From the NCBI GenBank assembly GCA_934636425.1, contig CAKUAV010000168.1, positions 1-6,064 on the forward strand: 6,064 nucleotides of DNA, written 5' to 3'. This document shows, one piece after another, positions 1 to 6,040 of the stretch (its first letter is position 1; each line of letters begins with the position of its first letter). The notes beneath the pieces are model-generated. The model searched no databases. It was not told where the DNA came from and was given only the letters and a program-made list of their open reading frames with translations. Source of the stretch: an uncultured Clostridia bacterium. GTDB lineage: Bacteria > Bacillota > Clostridia > Christensenellales > Aristaeellaceae. The translations under genes and the position numbers were made by a program.

Positions 1-97
1 TTACGGTTGCCCTGCACACCCGAATCTGTCAGCCAACAGTAAAAATTAGAATTACTTCCTTATCACTGTTAAGCCAATGATTTCAAGGCTTTTCGTG

Positions 98-174
98 TGG
101 TCGAGGTGACAGGATTTGAACCTGCGACCTTTTGGTCCCGAACCAAACGCGCTACCAAACTGCGCTACACCTCG
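98..174 (-). tRNA. tRNA-Pro, anticodon CGG
   Basis: The minus strand folds into a complete 77-nt cloverleaf. The acceptor stem is CGAGGTG paired with CACCTCG, the discriminator base is A, and CCA is encoded at 98-100. The D-stem is GCGC/GCGC. The anticodon stem TTTGG/CCAAA encloses the loop TTCGGGA, giving anticodon CGG (reads CCG). The T-stem GCAGG/CCTGT has one G-T wobble and a TTCAAAT loop. It lies 5 nt downstream of the tRNA-Thr gene and is almost certainly co-transcribed with it. No convincing terminator was seen in the 97 bases after it. Confidence 0.96.
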
Positions 175-179
175 ATGAG

Positions 180-255
180 TGGAGCCAATGAAGGGACTCG
201 AACCCTTGACCTGCGGTTTACGAAACCGCTGCTCTGCCAGCTGAGCTACATTGGC
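180..255 (-). tRNA. tRNA-Thr, anticodon CGT
   Basis: The minus strand gives a complete 76-nt cloverleaf. The acceptor stem GCCAATG pairs with CATTGGC, followed by discriminator T and an encoded CCA (180-182). The D-stem is GCTC/GAGC. The anticodon stem GCGGT/ACCGC holds the loop TTCGTAA, giving anticodon CGT (reads ACG). The T-stem is AAGGG/CCCTT with loop TTCGAGT. It is the first gene of a two-tRNA unit, and a consensus promoter lies just upstream. Both tRNAs of the pair carry C at position 34, so both serve G-ending codons, in keeping with the GC-rich genes next door. Confidence 0.96.
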
Positions 256-272
256 ATCACCAACAGTTAGAG

Positions 273-301
273 ATTATACCACCTTTTGATGCGTTTGTCC
301 A
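273..301 (-). promoter_or_regulatory. Promoter of the tRNA-Thr/tRNA-Pro unit
   Basis: On the minus strand the -35 box TGGACA (296-301, one mismatch to TTGACA) is followed by a 17-nt spacer and a perfect -10 box TATAAT (273-278). The expected transcription start is near 266, leaving a leader of about 11 nt before the mature tRNA-Thr 5' end at 255. The near-consensus match fits a strongly expressed stable-RNA promoter. Confidence 0.88.
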
Positions 302-335
302 GAGAAGAATGGCCTTTTACGCTAAAATAACATTG

Positions 336-1739
336 TCACCCGGCGCGCGAGGCGTCGTCATGCGCAGCGTCCCCGGCGGCTGCGTCCGGCTCGGCGTGAG
401 CTTCATGGAAGGCCTCGGTGCTGTCGCCGCGGTAAAAGACGGTCGCCGTCTTAAAGACCAGCTTGATGTCTTCCCACAGGCTGTAGTTTTCGATGTACAT
501 CAAATCGAGCAGCATCTTGTCGCGGGGCAGCGTGTTGTATTTGCCGGCGATCTGCGCATAGCCCGTCAGGCCGGCCTTCACGCGCAGGCGATAGGAGAAC
601 TCGGGCAGCGCGCGCGTGTAGTCGCGCACATTGGAGAGCATCTCCGGACGAGGCCCGACGACGCTCATTTCACCCTTGAGTATGTTCACGAACTGCGGCA
701 GCTCGTCCAGCCGATAGCGGCGCAGAAACGCGCCCACCTTCGTGATGCGCCGGTCGTCGTCCGTGGCCGATTTGTCGTGCTGCGCGTCGGGGCGCATCGT
801 GCGGAATTTGTAGATTTCAAAGATTGCGCCGCCCCGCGTGGCGCGCTGCTGGCGGAATATGATCGGTCCGCCGTCCTCGATGCGGATGGCCAGGGCGCAG
901 GCCAGCATGATCGGGCTGGCGACGATGAGCGCGCAGGCGGAGAAGATAATGTCCATCGCGCGCTTGGCGATGCGCTGCTCGAGCGTAAGCCCCGCCTTGT
1001 CGACGGCCATGAACGGCGCGTCGCTGATTATGTCGTGCGCCGCGCCCAGCGCGATGACGTCGCCCAGCTCCATGCCGTAATGCACGGGCTTGCCGATCTT
1101 GTAGCAGTGCTCGATCAGATGAAGCCGCTCCTCGCAGGGCAGATCGTAGAGAAAGACGTGGTCGTAGGCCTCGATCGCGCATTCGAGATCGCGCTGCGCG
1201 GCGCTCAGCACGGCCGTGATCAGATAGCGCTTTTTGTAGCCGGCCAGCCGGGCGAGCATATAGGCGCGGTCAGAGGCGTCGCCGGTGACGATGCAGCACT
1301 TGCGCGGCGGCGTCATGCGGTAATAGAGGAACTTCGCCGAGCGCGTAAAGAGCATGATCCAGATCAGCTGCAGAAAAAGCGCTATGACCAGACAGCCCAG
1401 ATCGCCCGATTCGGGCATGAGACTCGAGCGGTTCGCCACGTTGAAGTTCATGATGAGCAGCTCGAAATACGCGCCGACGTCGGCGATGATGCAGGATATG
1501 AGCGTCGAATAGATGATGTGCCGGCTCTGCTCATGCTGCAAGTCGAAGCTGCGGTAGAGCTGTGTAAAGATCGCCAGCAGCGCGACGAAGCCGGTGAACG
1601 TGATGGCCATGGTTCGGCTCGGCCGTATGATCTGCGGGTTGTTGATGGCCATGAGCAGCAAAAAGGTCAGTGTCAGCAGCGTGAAGAGGCACAGCTTCAT
1701 GACGATCAGATAGAATCCGCATCGCGTTTCCCTTTTCAT
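336..1739 (-). CDS. Polyprenyl glycosylphosphotransferase (initiating sugar transferase for exopolysaccharide/glycolipid)
   Basis: This membrane enzyme is expected to transfer a sugar-1-phosphate from a nucleotide sugar to undecaprenyl phosphate, the first step of building a surface polysaccharide. The 467-residue protein has hydrophobic segments at about 9-32, 44-62, 74-97 and 113-131, a soluble middle region (145-255), then a bacterial sugar transferase domain (PF02397 type) from about 257 to 435. That domain opens with a membrane-entering helix (about 262-287) and carries KFRTM (311-315), the Asp-Glu pair of LDELPQ (D345, E346) and GPRPE (362-366). This matches the long multi-TM class. The last 28 residues are an Ala/Asp-rich tail outside the domain. 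The start at 1739 is chosen because GGAAGGAG lies 5 nt upstream and the ATG overlaps the previous stop as ATGA. An in-frame ATG at 1772 has no ribosome site. The sugar specificity cannot be read from the sequence. Confidence 0.93.
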   Translation of the reverse strand: MKRETRCGFYLIVMKLCLFTLLTLTFLLLMAINNPQIIRPSRTMAITFTGFVALLAIFTQLYRSFDLQHEQSRHIIYSTLISCIIADVGAYFELLIMNFNVANRSSLMPESGDLGCLVIALFLQLIWIMLFTRSAKFLYYRMTPPRKCCIVTGDASDRAYMLARLAGYKKRYLITAVLSAAQRDLECAIEAYDHVFLYDLPCEERLHLIEHCYKIGKPVHYGMELGDVIALGAAHDIISDAPFMAVDKAGLTLEQRIAKRAMDIIFSACALIVASPIMLACALAIRIEDGGPIIFRQQRATRGGAIFEIYKFRTMRPDAQHDKSATDDDRRITKVGAFLRRYRLDELPQFVNILKGEMSVVGPRPEMLSNVRDYTRALPEFSYRLRVKAGLTGYAQIAGKYNTLPRDKMLLDLMYIENYSLWEDIKLVFKTATVFYRGDSTEAFHEAHAEPDAAAGDAAHDDASRAG

Positions 1740-2764
1740 GGACGCTCCTTCCGGCGCGCGCCGCGCAGCCATTCAATCGTTTTGTCGGTTACGCCCAGCG
1801 AATGGGCGAGTCGCTTTATGAAATAGCGCTTCAGTGACGCGCCGTACAGTTCAGGGTCGCTCGTCCGGAGCGCCGCCATGAACGCGCGCGCGTTTTGAAG
1901 GCCGCGCCGGCGGTCGCGGTCATAGATCAGGTGTATGGTCAGGTGCGTGTTGATGAGCAGCAGGCAGCGCCGCGTGACGTAATCGCGCGCGCCCGCGGGG
2001 ACGTCGTCCTCGCGGCGAAAACGCAGGCATTCGATCAGCACGCGCCGGTGCTGATCGCTGCGCCGGACATAGTTGGCCGGGGCGACCGACTGCGCCGCGT
2101 TGCCCACCAGATAGTGATAGACGTAAAGCGGCAGAAACTCGATCGTTTCCGCGCGGCTGGTGACCTTGAGTATATACTCAAAATCGACGTAAAACGTGTG
2201 CTCGAGCAGGCGGACGTTCAGCGCGCGCAAAAGCGGCAGGCGCACTGAGAGCGTGTGCAGCATATAGTATTCGGTCATGCCGTCGCCGCGATAATCGGCG
2301 AAATTCAGCGCTCTGTTAAAAGGAAGCTCCTGCGGCAGCGGGAAGCGCGTTTCGGCGCCGGTTTCGAGATTGTTCTCGAATTTCTGATCGACCACGATGT
2401 CGGCCTTCGCCTTTTCCAGCGCGTTAAGGAGCGCGGGGAGCGAGGATGCGTCCAGCCAGTCGTCCGCGTCGACAATGCGCAGATAATCGCCTCGCGCCGC
2501 GTCGATTCCGGCGTTGACCGCCGAGCCGTGGCCGCCGTTTTCCTTGTCGATGACGCGCACGATATCCGGCTCGCGCCGAGCCCAGGCATGAGCCATTTCG
2601 CCCGTTTTGTCAATCGATCCGTCGTTGACGACGAGAACCTCGAGCCGTCCGCGCGCGGCGGGTATGCAGAGGCTGTTCAGGCATTTGTCCAGATATCGTT
2701 CGGCATTATAGCTGGGGACGACCACCGAGAGCACCACGCGCGCCACGCCCTTCATATTTATCAT
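1736..2764 (-). CDS. Family 2 glycosyltransferase
   Basis: Predicted cytoplasmic or membrane-associated inverting glycosyltransferase (GT-A fold, PF00535). It likely adds a sugar to a lipid-linked acceptor made by the downstream initiating transferase. Of 342 residues, the N-terminal part shows the family signatures: SVVVPSYNAERYL (13-25), VVNDGSIDKT (45-54), ENGGHGSAVNAG (75-86) and the metal/nucleotide-binding D-A-D at 99-101 in DADDW. The C-terminal third is charged, probably helical, with no clear membrane segment. It is the first gene of a two-gene unit and its TGA overlaps the next ATG by 4 nt. The start is uncertain. ATGs at 2764 and 2755 both lack a Shine-Dalgarno site, and a GTG at 2737 has a weak GAAGGG 8 nt upstream. 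The longest is given. Donor and acceptor are unknown. Confidence 0.9.
   Translation of the reverse strand: MINMKGVARVVLSVVVPSYNAERYLDKCLNSLCIPAARGRLEVLVVNDGSIDKTGEMAHAWARREPDIVRVIDKENGGHGSAVNAGIDAARGDYLRIVDADDWLDASSLPALLNALEKAKADIVVDQKFENNLETGAETRFPLPQELPFNRALNFADYRGDGMTEYYMLHTLSVRLPLLRALNVRLLEHTFYVDFEYILKVTSRAETIEFLPLYVYHYLVGNAAQSVAPANYVRRSDQHRRVLIECLRFRREDDVPAGARDYVTRRCLLLINTHLTIHLIYDRDRRRGLQNARAFMAALRTSDPELYGASLKRYFIKRLAHSLGVTDKTIEWLRGARRKERP
1745..1750 (-). promoter_or_regulatory. Ribosome binding site that fixes the sugar transferase start
   Basis: AAGGAG on the minus strand, 5 nt before the ATG at 1739 and inside the last codons of the upstream glycosyltransferase. It supports the start at 1739 over the longer frame beginning at 1772, and suggests translational coupling through the ATGA overlap. 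Confidence 0.8.
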
Positions 2765-2772
2765 ATATTGCT

Positions 2773-2801
2773 ATCATAACACATCCGGGTATAAAACACA
2801 A
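2773..2801 (-). promoter_or_regulatory. Candidate promoter for the glycosyltransferase operon
   Basis: On the minus strand TTGTGT (2796-2801) is separated by 17 nt from TATGAT (2773-2778). The -10 has one mismatch to consensus; the -35 keeps only TTG. The predicted transcription start, near 2766, is only about 2 nt before the ATG at 2764 and about 11 nt before the ATG at 2755. The message would therefore be leaderless or nearly so, consistent with the missing ribosome site. Confidence 0.45.
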
Positions 2802-2806
2802 GCGCG

Positions 2807-2839
2807 GGAATGTGGAAAAGAGAGGGAAGCGCGCATTCC
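2807..2839. promoter_or_regulatory. Inverted repeat between divergent promoters, possible operator
   Basis: GGAATGTG (2807-2814) and CGCATTCC (2832-2839) are inverted copies (8 pairs counting one T-G) with a 17-nt gap. They sit just outside the minus-strand -35 box and just upstream of the plus-strand -35 box. As the repeat lies upstream of both predicted transcription starts, it would act as DNA, not as an RNA hairpin. A dimeric regulator controlling both operons is an inference; chance is a real alternative in a short GC-rich region. Confidence 0.3.
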
Positions 2840-2843
2840 GCTC

Positions 2844-2872
2844 TTGCTCCCCGCCCGCCGATATGATATGAT
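2844..2872 (+). promoter_or_regulatory. Candidate promoter for the hydrolase/isomerase operon
   Basis: TTGCTC (2844-2849), a 17-nt spacer, then TATGAT (2867-2872), one mismatch from the -10 consensus. An overlapping second TATGAT starts at 2862 but has poorer spacing. Transcription would begin near 2879, leaving a leader of about 30 nt that holds the ribosome site at 2891-2898. The -35 box is weak, so activator dependence is possible. Confidence 0.5.
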
Positions 2873-2890
2873 AAATGCGTCCAACAAACA

Positions 2891-2898
2891 GGGGGAGG
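2891..2898 (+). promoter_or_regulatory. Ribosome binding site deciding the hydrolase-like gene start
   Basis: GGGGGAGG lies 10 nt before ATG 2909 but only 1 nt before the in-frame TTG at 2900. The spacing makes ATG 2909 the workable start and rejects the three-residue longer TTG form. Confidence 0.78.
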
Positions 2899-2908
2899 AT
2901 TGCTGAAT

Positions 2909-4885
2909 ATGAGAAAGCTGCCCGCACGGCAGGTGCATCTGGATTTTCATACGTCGCCGCATATTCCCGGCGTGGGGAGCCGGTTTGACAGGGCGCAGTT
3001 TCAGGCCGCGCTGAAGGAAGGCAACGTCAACTCGATCACCGTGTTCGCCAAGTGCCATCACGGCTATTGCTACTATCCCACGCGCGTGGGGACGCAGCAT
3101 CCCACGATGCAGCCCGGCTTCGATCTCACCGGCGCGATGATCGAGGCCGCCCATGAGATCGGCGTGGCCGCGCCCGTCTATATCACCGCGGGCTGGTCGG
3201 CGCTGGACGCGGAAAGGCATCCGGAATGGTGTATGCTGGATAAAAACGGCGTGAAGCGCGACAACGGCTCCGATCCGAACGCCGGCCCCGACGATCCGCG
3301 CCCCGCCTGCACATGGGATCATTTGTGCCTGAGCGGCGATTACGCGCGGCATATCTATGACATTACGCGCGAGGTGTGCGACCGCTACGCCGATCTGGAC
3401 GGCCTGTTTTACGACATCGTGTTCCTCAACAGGGCCTGCTACTGCCCGAACTGCCTGGCCGGCATGCGGGCGGAGGGACTGAATCCGGAGAACGAGCGCG
3501 ACGCGCAGGAATACTATCGCCGCTCGCACCTGCGCTTTATGGCCGAGTGCCGGCGCATACTGCGCGAAAAGCACCCCGAGGCCACGATATTCTTCAACGG
3601 CGGCGCGGAGATCTATCGCCCGGAATATCTGGACGGCCAGTCGCATTTCGAGATGGAGGATCTGCCCACCACATGGGGCGGCTACAACAAAATGCCGCCG
3701 CGCGCCAGCTTCATGAGCCGCTATCCCAAGGAATATCTGGGCATGACCGGCAAGTTCCACACCAGCTGGGGCGAGTTTGGCGGCTATAAGAACCCGGACG
3801 CGCTCAAATACGAAGTGCTCACCATGGCGATGTACGGCGCGAAGTGCAGCGTGGGCGATCAGATGCCGCCCGACGGCAAAATGGACATGGAGACCTACCG
3901 CATCATCGGCCATGCCTACCGCGCGCTCGAGGCGATCGAGCCGTGGGCGTATCCGGCAAGCTCGACGGCGACGCTGGGCGTGTATCTGTGCGGGCGCGAA
4001 GAGAGCGACGAGGGCCTTCACAATATGCTGCTCGAGAGCCATATCGACTTTGACGTGGTCATGCCCGGCGACGACCTCGGCCGCTTCAGGGCGCTGATTC
4101 TGCCCGACTGCGTTCAGCTGACGGCGGAGGAAGCCGCGCGCGTCAATGCGTTCATCGCGCAGGGCGGCGCGGTGCTGTTCACCGGCACGAGCGCGGTTGA
4201 AAACGGGCGCTTCCAGATCGATCCGGGCGCGGAATATGTCGGCGCGGCGCAGTATCGTCAGGATTACTTCATGGCGGGCGGCGCGATTCGCCTGCCCTTC
4301 GGCAACGCGCCGTTTCTGTGCTACCGCGCGGGAGAGAGAACGCGCGTGACCGACGGAGACGTGCTGGCCGAGGTGTACGAGCCATGGTTCGACCGCACAT
4401 GGGCGCGCTACTGCTCGCATCAGAACACGCCCTACCGCGATAAGAGCGCGGCTCATCCGGCGGCGGTGCGCAAGGGAAATGTGATCTACATGGCGCATCC
4501 GCTGTGCGCGATGTACAAAAGGGACGGCGCGCAGCTGTTCCGCGAGGCGCTCATCCGCGCGCTTTCGCTCGTTTATGAGCCGACCTGCCGCGTGAGTCTG
4601 CCCAGCCAGGGACGCTCGCGGCTGACGTATCAGCAGGCGGAGAGCCGCTATGTGTTCCACGCCGCCTATGCCAGCCCGATTCAGCGCGGCCGCGCCTCGG
4701 TGATCGAGGATGTTGTGCCGATCTATCAGGTGCGCGTCGAGATTGATCTGCCGAAGGCCGCGACGCGCGTGCAGCTCGTGCCGGCGCGGGAGGAAATTCC
4801 CTTCGAGCAGAAGGCCGGGCGGCTGACATTCGTCATTCCGTGCGTGAATGGGCATCAGGCGGTCGAGATCGACGTGGAACAGTGA
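2909..4885 (+). CDS. Putative cytoplasmic glycoside hydrolase, GHL6-like TIM barrel with GATase-like domain
   Basis: This 658-residue protein resembles the 'hypothetical glycosyl hydrolase 6' group (PF14871), related in layout to GH42-type beta-galactosidases. The reaction is unproven. The N-terminal barrel (about 8-345) has LDFHTSPHIPGVG (11-23), VNSITVFAKCHHGYCYYPT (40-58), YITAGW (91-96), the strand GLFYDIVF with D169, a CYCPNC cysteine cluster (177-182) that looks structural or metal-binding, and HFEMEDLPTTWGG (246-258) with E248 and E250. D169 and E248/E250 are my candidate active-site acids. Residues about 354-432 look like the flavodoxin-like trimerisation/glutamine-amidotransferase fold seen after such barrels (RALILPDCVQL, GGAVLFTGTSAV). 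The rest is beta-rich. There is no signal peptide, so it should act on an imported sugar. It is the first gene of a two-gene operon, 14 nt before the next start. Confidence 0.8.
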   Translation: MRKLPARQVHLDFHTSPHIPGVGSRFDRAQFQAALKEGNVNSITVFAKCHHGYCYYPTRVGTQHPTMQPGFDLTGAMIEAAHEIGVAAPVYITAGWSALDAERHPEWCMLDKNGVKRDNGSDPNAGPDDPRPACTWDHLCLSGDYARHIYDITREVCDRYADLDGLFYDIVFLNRACYCPNCLAGMRAEGLNPENERDAQEYYRRSHLRFMAECRRILREKHPEATIFFNGGAEIYRPEYLDGQSHFEMEDLPTTWGGYNKMPPRASFMSRYPKEYLGMTGKFHTSWGEFGGYKNPDALKYEVLTMAMYGAKCSVGDQMPPDGKMDMETYRIIGHAYRALEAIEPWAYPASSTATLGVYLCGREESDEGLHNMLLESHIDFDVVMPGDDLGRFRALILPDCVQLTAEEAARVNAFIAQGGAVLFTGTSAVENGRFQIDPGAEYVGAAQYRQDYFMAGGAIRLPFGNAPFLCYRAGERTRVTDGDVLAEVYEPWFDRTWARYCSHQNTPYRDKSAAHPAAVRKGNVIYMAHPLCAMYKRDGAQLFREALIRALSLVYEPTCRVSLPSQGRSRLTYQQAESRYVFHAAYASPIQRGRASVIEDVVPIYQVRVEIDLPKAATRVQLVPAREEIPFEQKAGRLTFVIPCVNGHQAVEIDVEQ

Positions 4886-4892
4886 GGAGGAG
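4885..4892 (+). promoter_or_regulatory. Ribosome binding site of the TIM-barrel isomerase-like gene
   Basis: AGGAGGAG begins on the last base of the preceding TGA and lies 7 nt before ATG 4900. It selects this ATG over an in-frame ATG at 4840 that would lie inside the upstream gene and add a basic 20-residue extension unlike the family. Confidence 0.85.
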
Positions 4893-4899
4893 AAGCTCC

Positions 4900-5790
4900 A
4901 TGGCAAAACTGATCGGCCCGGCCATCAACATCGACGGCACGGTTCGCCTTGAAGCGCCGCTTGACGAGCGCGAGCTGACGCGGCAGGCCATGATCGTGCG
5001 CGCGGGCGGCTTCGAGTGCGTCGATGTGTCGCTGGGCAATCTGTTCTACGACGACGATCTGACGTGGTTTAACGCCTTTCACGCGGCGCTGAAGAACGCC
5101 GGACTGCGCGCCGTGCAGTGCCACGCGCCGGTATGGGGGAATATCGTCCGTACAGGCGACGGCGTCGATTATCGCCTTTCCGAACGCGATGCGGCGGCGC
5201 AGGCGCGCCTGTTCGATCGGCTGGGCAGGCTGGGCGTGCCGGTTGTGATTTTCCATCCGCACACGCTCTATCCGGAAAAGTGGCCGGATGAGCTGCTCGA
5301 GGCGCATCATGAACTCAATGCGTCGGTCTTTGCGGCGATGAGCGAGCCTGCGCGCGAAAACGGTGTGAAAATCGCCATTGAGACGATGGCCACGCTGGGC
5401 GATTACCGCGCCTATTGCGCCGATTTTGCCGAACTGCGCGCGCTGATTGAGCGGCTGGATCCCGCTCTGTTTGGCGTCTGCGTCGATACGGGCCATGTGT
5501 TCATCGAGGGGCATACGCCCGACGCGGCGGTGCGCGCCTTTGCCGATCGCCTGCTGGCCTTCCACATTCAGGACAACGACGGCAGGGTCGATCAGCACAA
5601 TCTGCCGCCGTTCGGCGCAATCGACTGGAACGCCTTTGCCGACGCGGTGCGGGAGAGCGGATTTCATGGCGCGTTTACCTATGAGGTCATGGGCGGCAAG
5701 GTGCGCGCGCTGAGCGATGCGCTTCAGACGGCCTATTATACATTCGCGCGCTGCTTCGCCGGCGAGCTGATGGCGCGCATTGAGCAATAG
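4900..5790 (+). CDS. Sugar phosphate isomerase/epimerase-like protein (xylose isomerase-like TIM barrel, AP endonuclease 2 family)
   Basis: This 296-residue single-domain TIM barrel (PF01261 type) has the usual length for the family. The divalent-metal ligand set is intact by position: E161 in IAIETM, D196 and H199 in VDTGHVF, H222 in FHIQDNDG, D231 and H233 just after, and E262 in YEV. H119 in IFHPHTLYP and H75 in QCHAPVWG lie on earlier strands. Such proteins isomerise or epimerise sugars and keto-sugars, or act as DNA AP endonucleases. Next to a glycoside hydrolase-like gene, a sugar role is much more likely. It is cytoplasmic, with no signal peptide or membrane segment. It is translated from a strong ribosome site in the same transcript as the preceding gene and followed 10 nt later by the terminator region. 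The exact substrate cannot be inferred. Confidence 0.85.
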   Translation: MAKLIGPAINIDGTVRLEAPLDERELTRQAMIVRAGGFECVDVSLGNLFYDDDLTWFNAFHAALKNAGLRAVQCHAPVWGNIVRTGDGVDYRLSERDAAAQARLFDRLGRLGVPVVIFHPHTLYPEKWPDELLEAHHELNASVFAAMSEPARENGVKIAIETMATLGDYRAYCADFAELRALIERLDPALFGVCVDTGHVFIEGHTPDAAVRAFADRLLAFHIQDNDGRVDQHNLPPFGAIDWNAFADAVRESGFHGAFTYEVMGGKVRALSDALQTAYYTFARCFAGELMARIEQ

Positions 5791-5800
5791 CAATATACAA

Positions 5801-5860
5801 AAAAACAATGGCCGGAAGCGCGTTCCGATGGATGGTATGCGCTTTCGGCCGTTTTGTTTT
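5801..5860 (+). terminator. Intrinsic terminator, probably bidirectional
   Basis: GGCCGGAAGCGC (5810-5821) pairs with GCGCTTTCGGCC (5839-5850) over 12 positions with one G-T wobble, around a 17-nt loop. TTTTGTTTT follows at 5852-5860. A run of A at 5799-5805 on the left gives a matching U-tract in the other direction, so it could also stop transcription coming from the right. Confidence 0.9.
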
Positions 5861-5990
5861 CAATATGGGGGCGGAAACTGGCGCGGCGGCTGAAGAGGGA
5901 GAGCGGCGATTTCAGGCGCTTTTTGTCATTGGGCGATGCATTGAGCGGGGCGGGGAGGCGGCTCGCATGCGCCGGCCAAAAGCTGAAAAT

Positions 5991-6019
5991 GAGCGCAGCT
6001 CCTGTGAAGGGCTGCGCTC
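5991..6019 (-). terminator. Strong hairpin, possible minus-strand terminator
   Basis: GAGCGCAGC (5991-5999) and GCTGCGCTC (6011-6019) form a perfect 9-bp stem that extends by a T-G and a C-G pair to 11, with a 7-nt loop. Read on the minus strand it is followed by ATTTTCAGCTTTT, a weak U-rich tail. It could terminate a gene entering from the right, or be part of a repeated palindromic element. There is no U-tract on the plus side. Confidence 0.4.
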
Positions 6020-6040
6020 AGACTGTCGAAAAACCCTTGG

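Noticed and set aside
1..42. Plus-strand 13-codon open tail ending in TAA at 40-42, possible end of a gene from the left
   Set aside because: Too short to recognise, and the stretch also forms an imperfect inverted repeat, which explains it equally well. Needs sequence left of the window.
30..97. Possible terminator for the tRNA unit (AACAGT/ACTGTT and AAGCC/GGCTT stems)
   Set aside because: Stems are only 5-6 bp with loops of 11-24 nt and no U-tract directly after them on the minus strand, so I do not call a terminator.
1740..1772. Upstream ATG at 1772 as the sugar transferase start
   Set aside because: It lacks a ribosome site and lies deep inside the preceding gene. ATG 1739 has AAGGAG at good spacing and the typical ATGA overlap.
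309..1826. 505-codon plus-strand open frame opposite the sugar transferase and the end of the glycosyltransferase
   Set aside because: It runs across two well-supported minus-strand genes, has no family motif, and has the composition of a codon-bias shadow.
2774..4906. Very long minus-strand open frame (710 codons) opposite the hydrolase-like gene
   Set aside because: Its translation is low-complexity, rich in Arg, Ala and His, with no recognisable motif. The plus-strand protein has clear family motifs, a ribosome site and a promoter. Long antisense frames are expected opposite GC-rich genes.
4855..5808. 317-codon minus-strand open frame opposite the isomerase-like gene
   Set aside because: It mirrors the true gene almost end to end, with an Arg/Ala/His-rich translation and no ribosome site evidence. 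The plus-strand frame carries the metal-binding residues.
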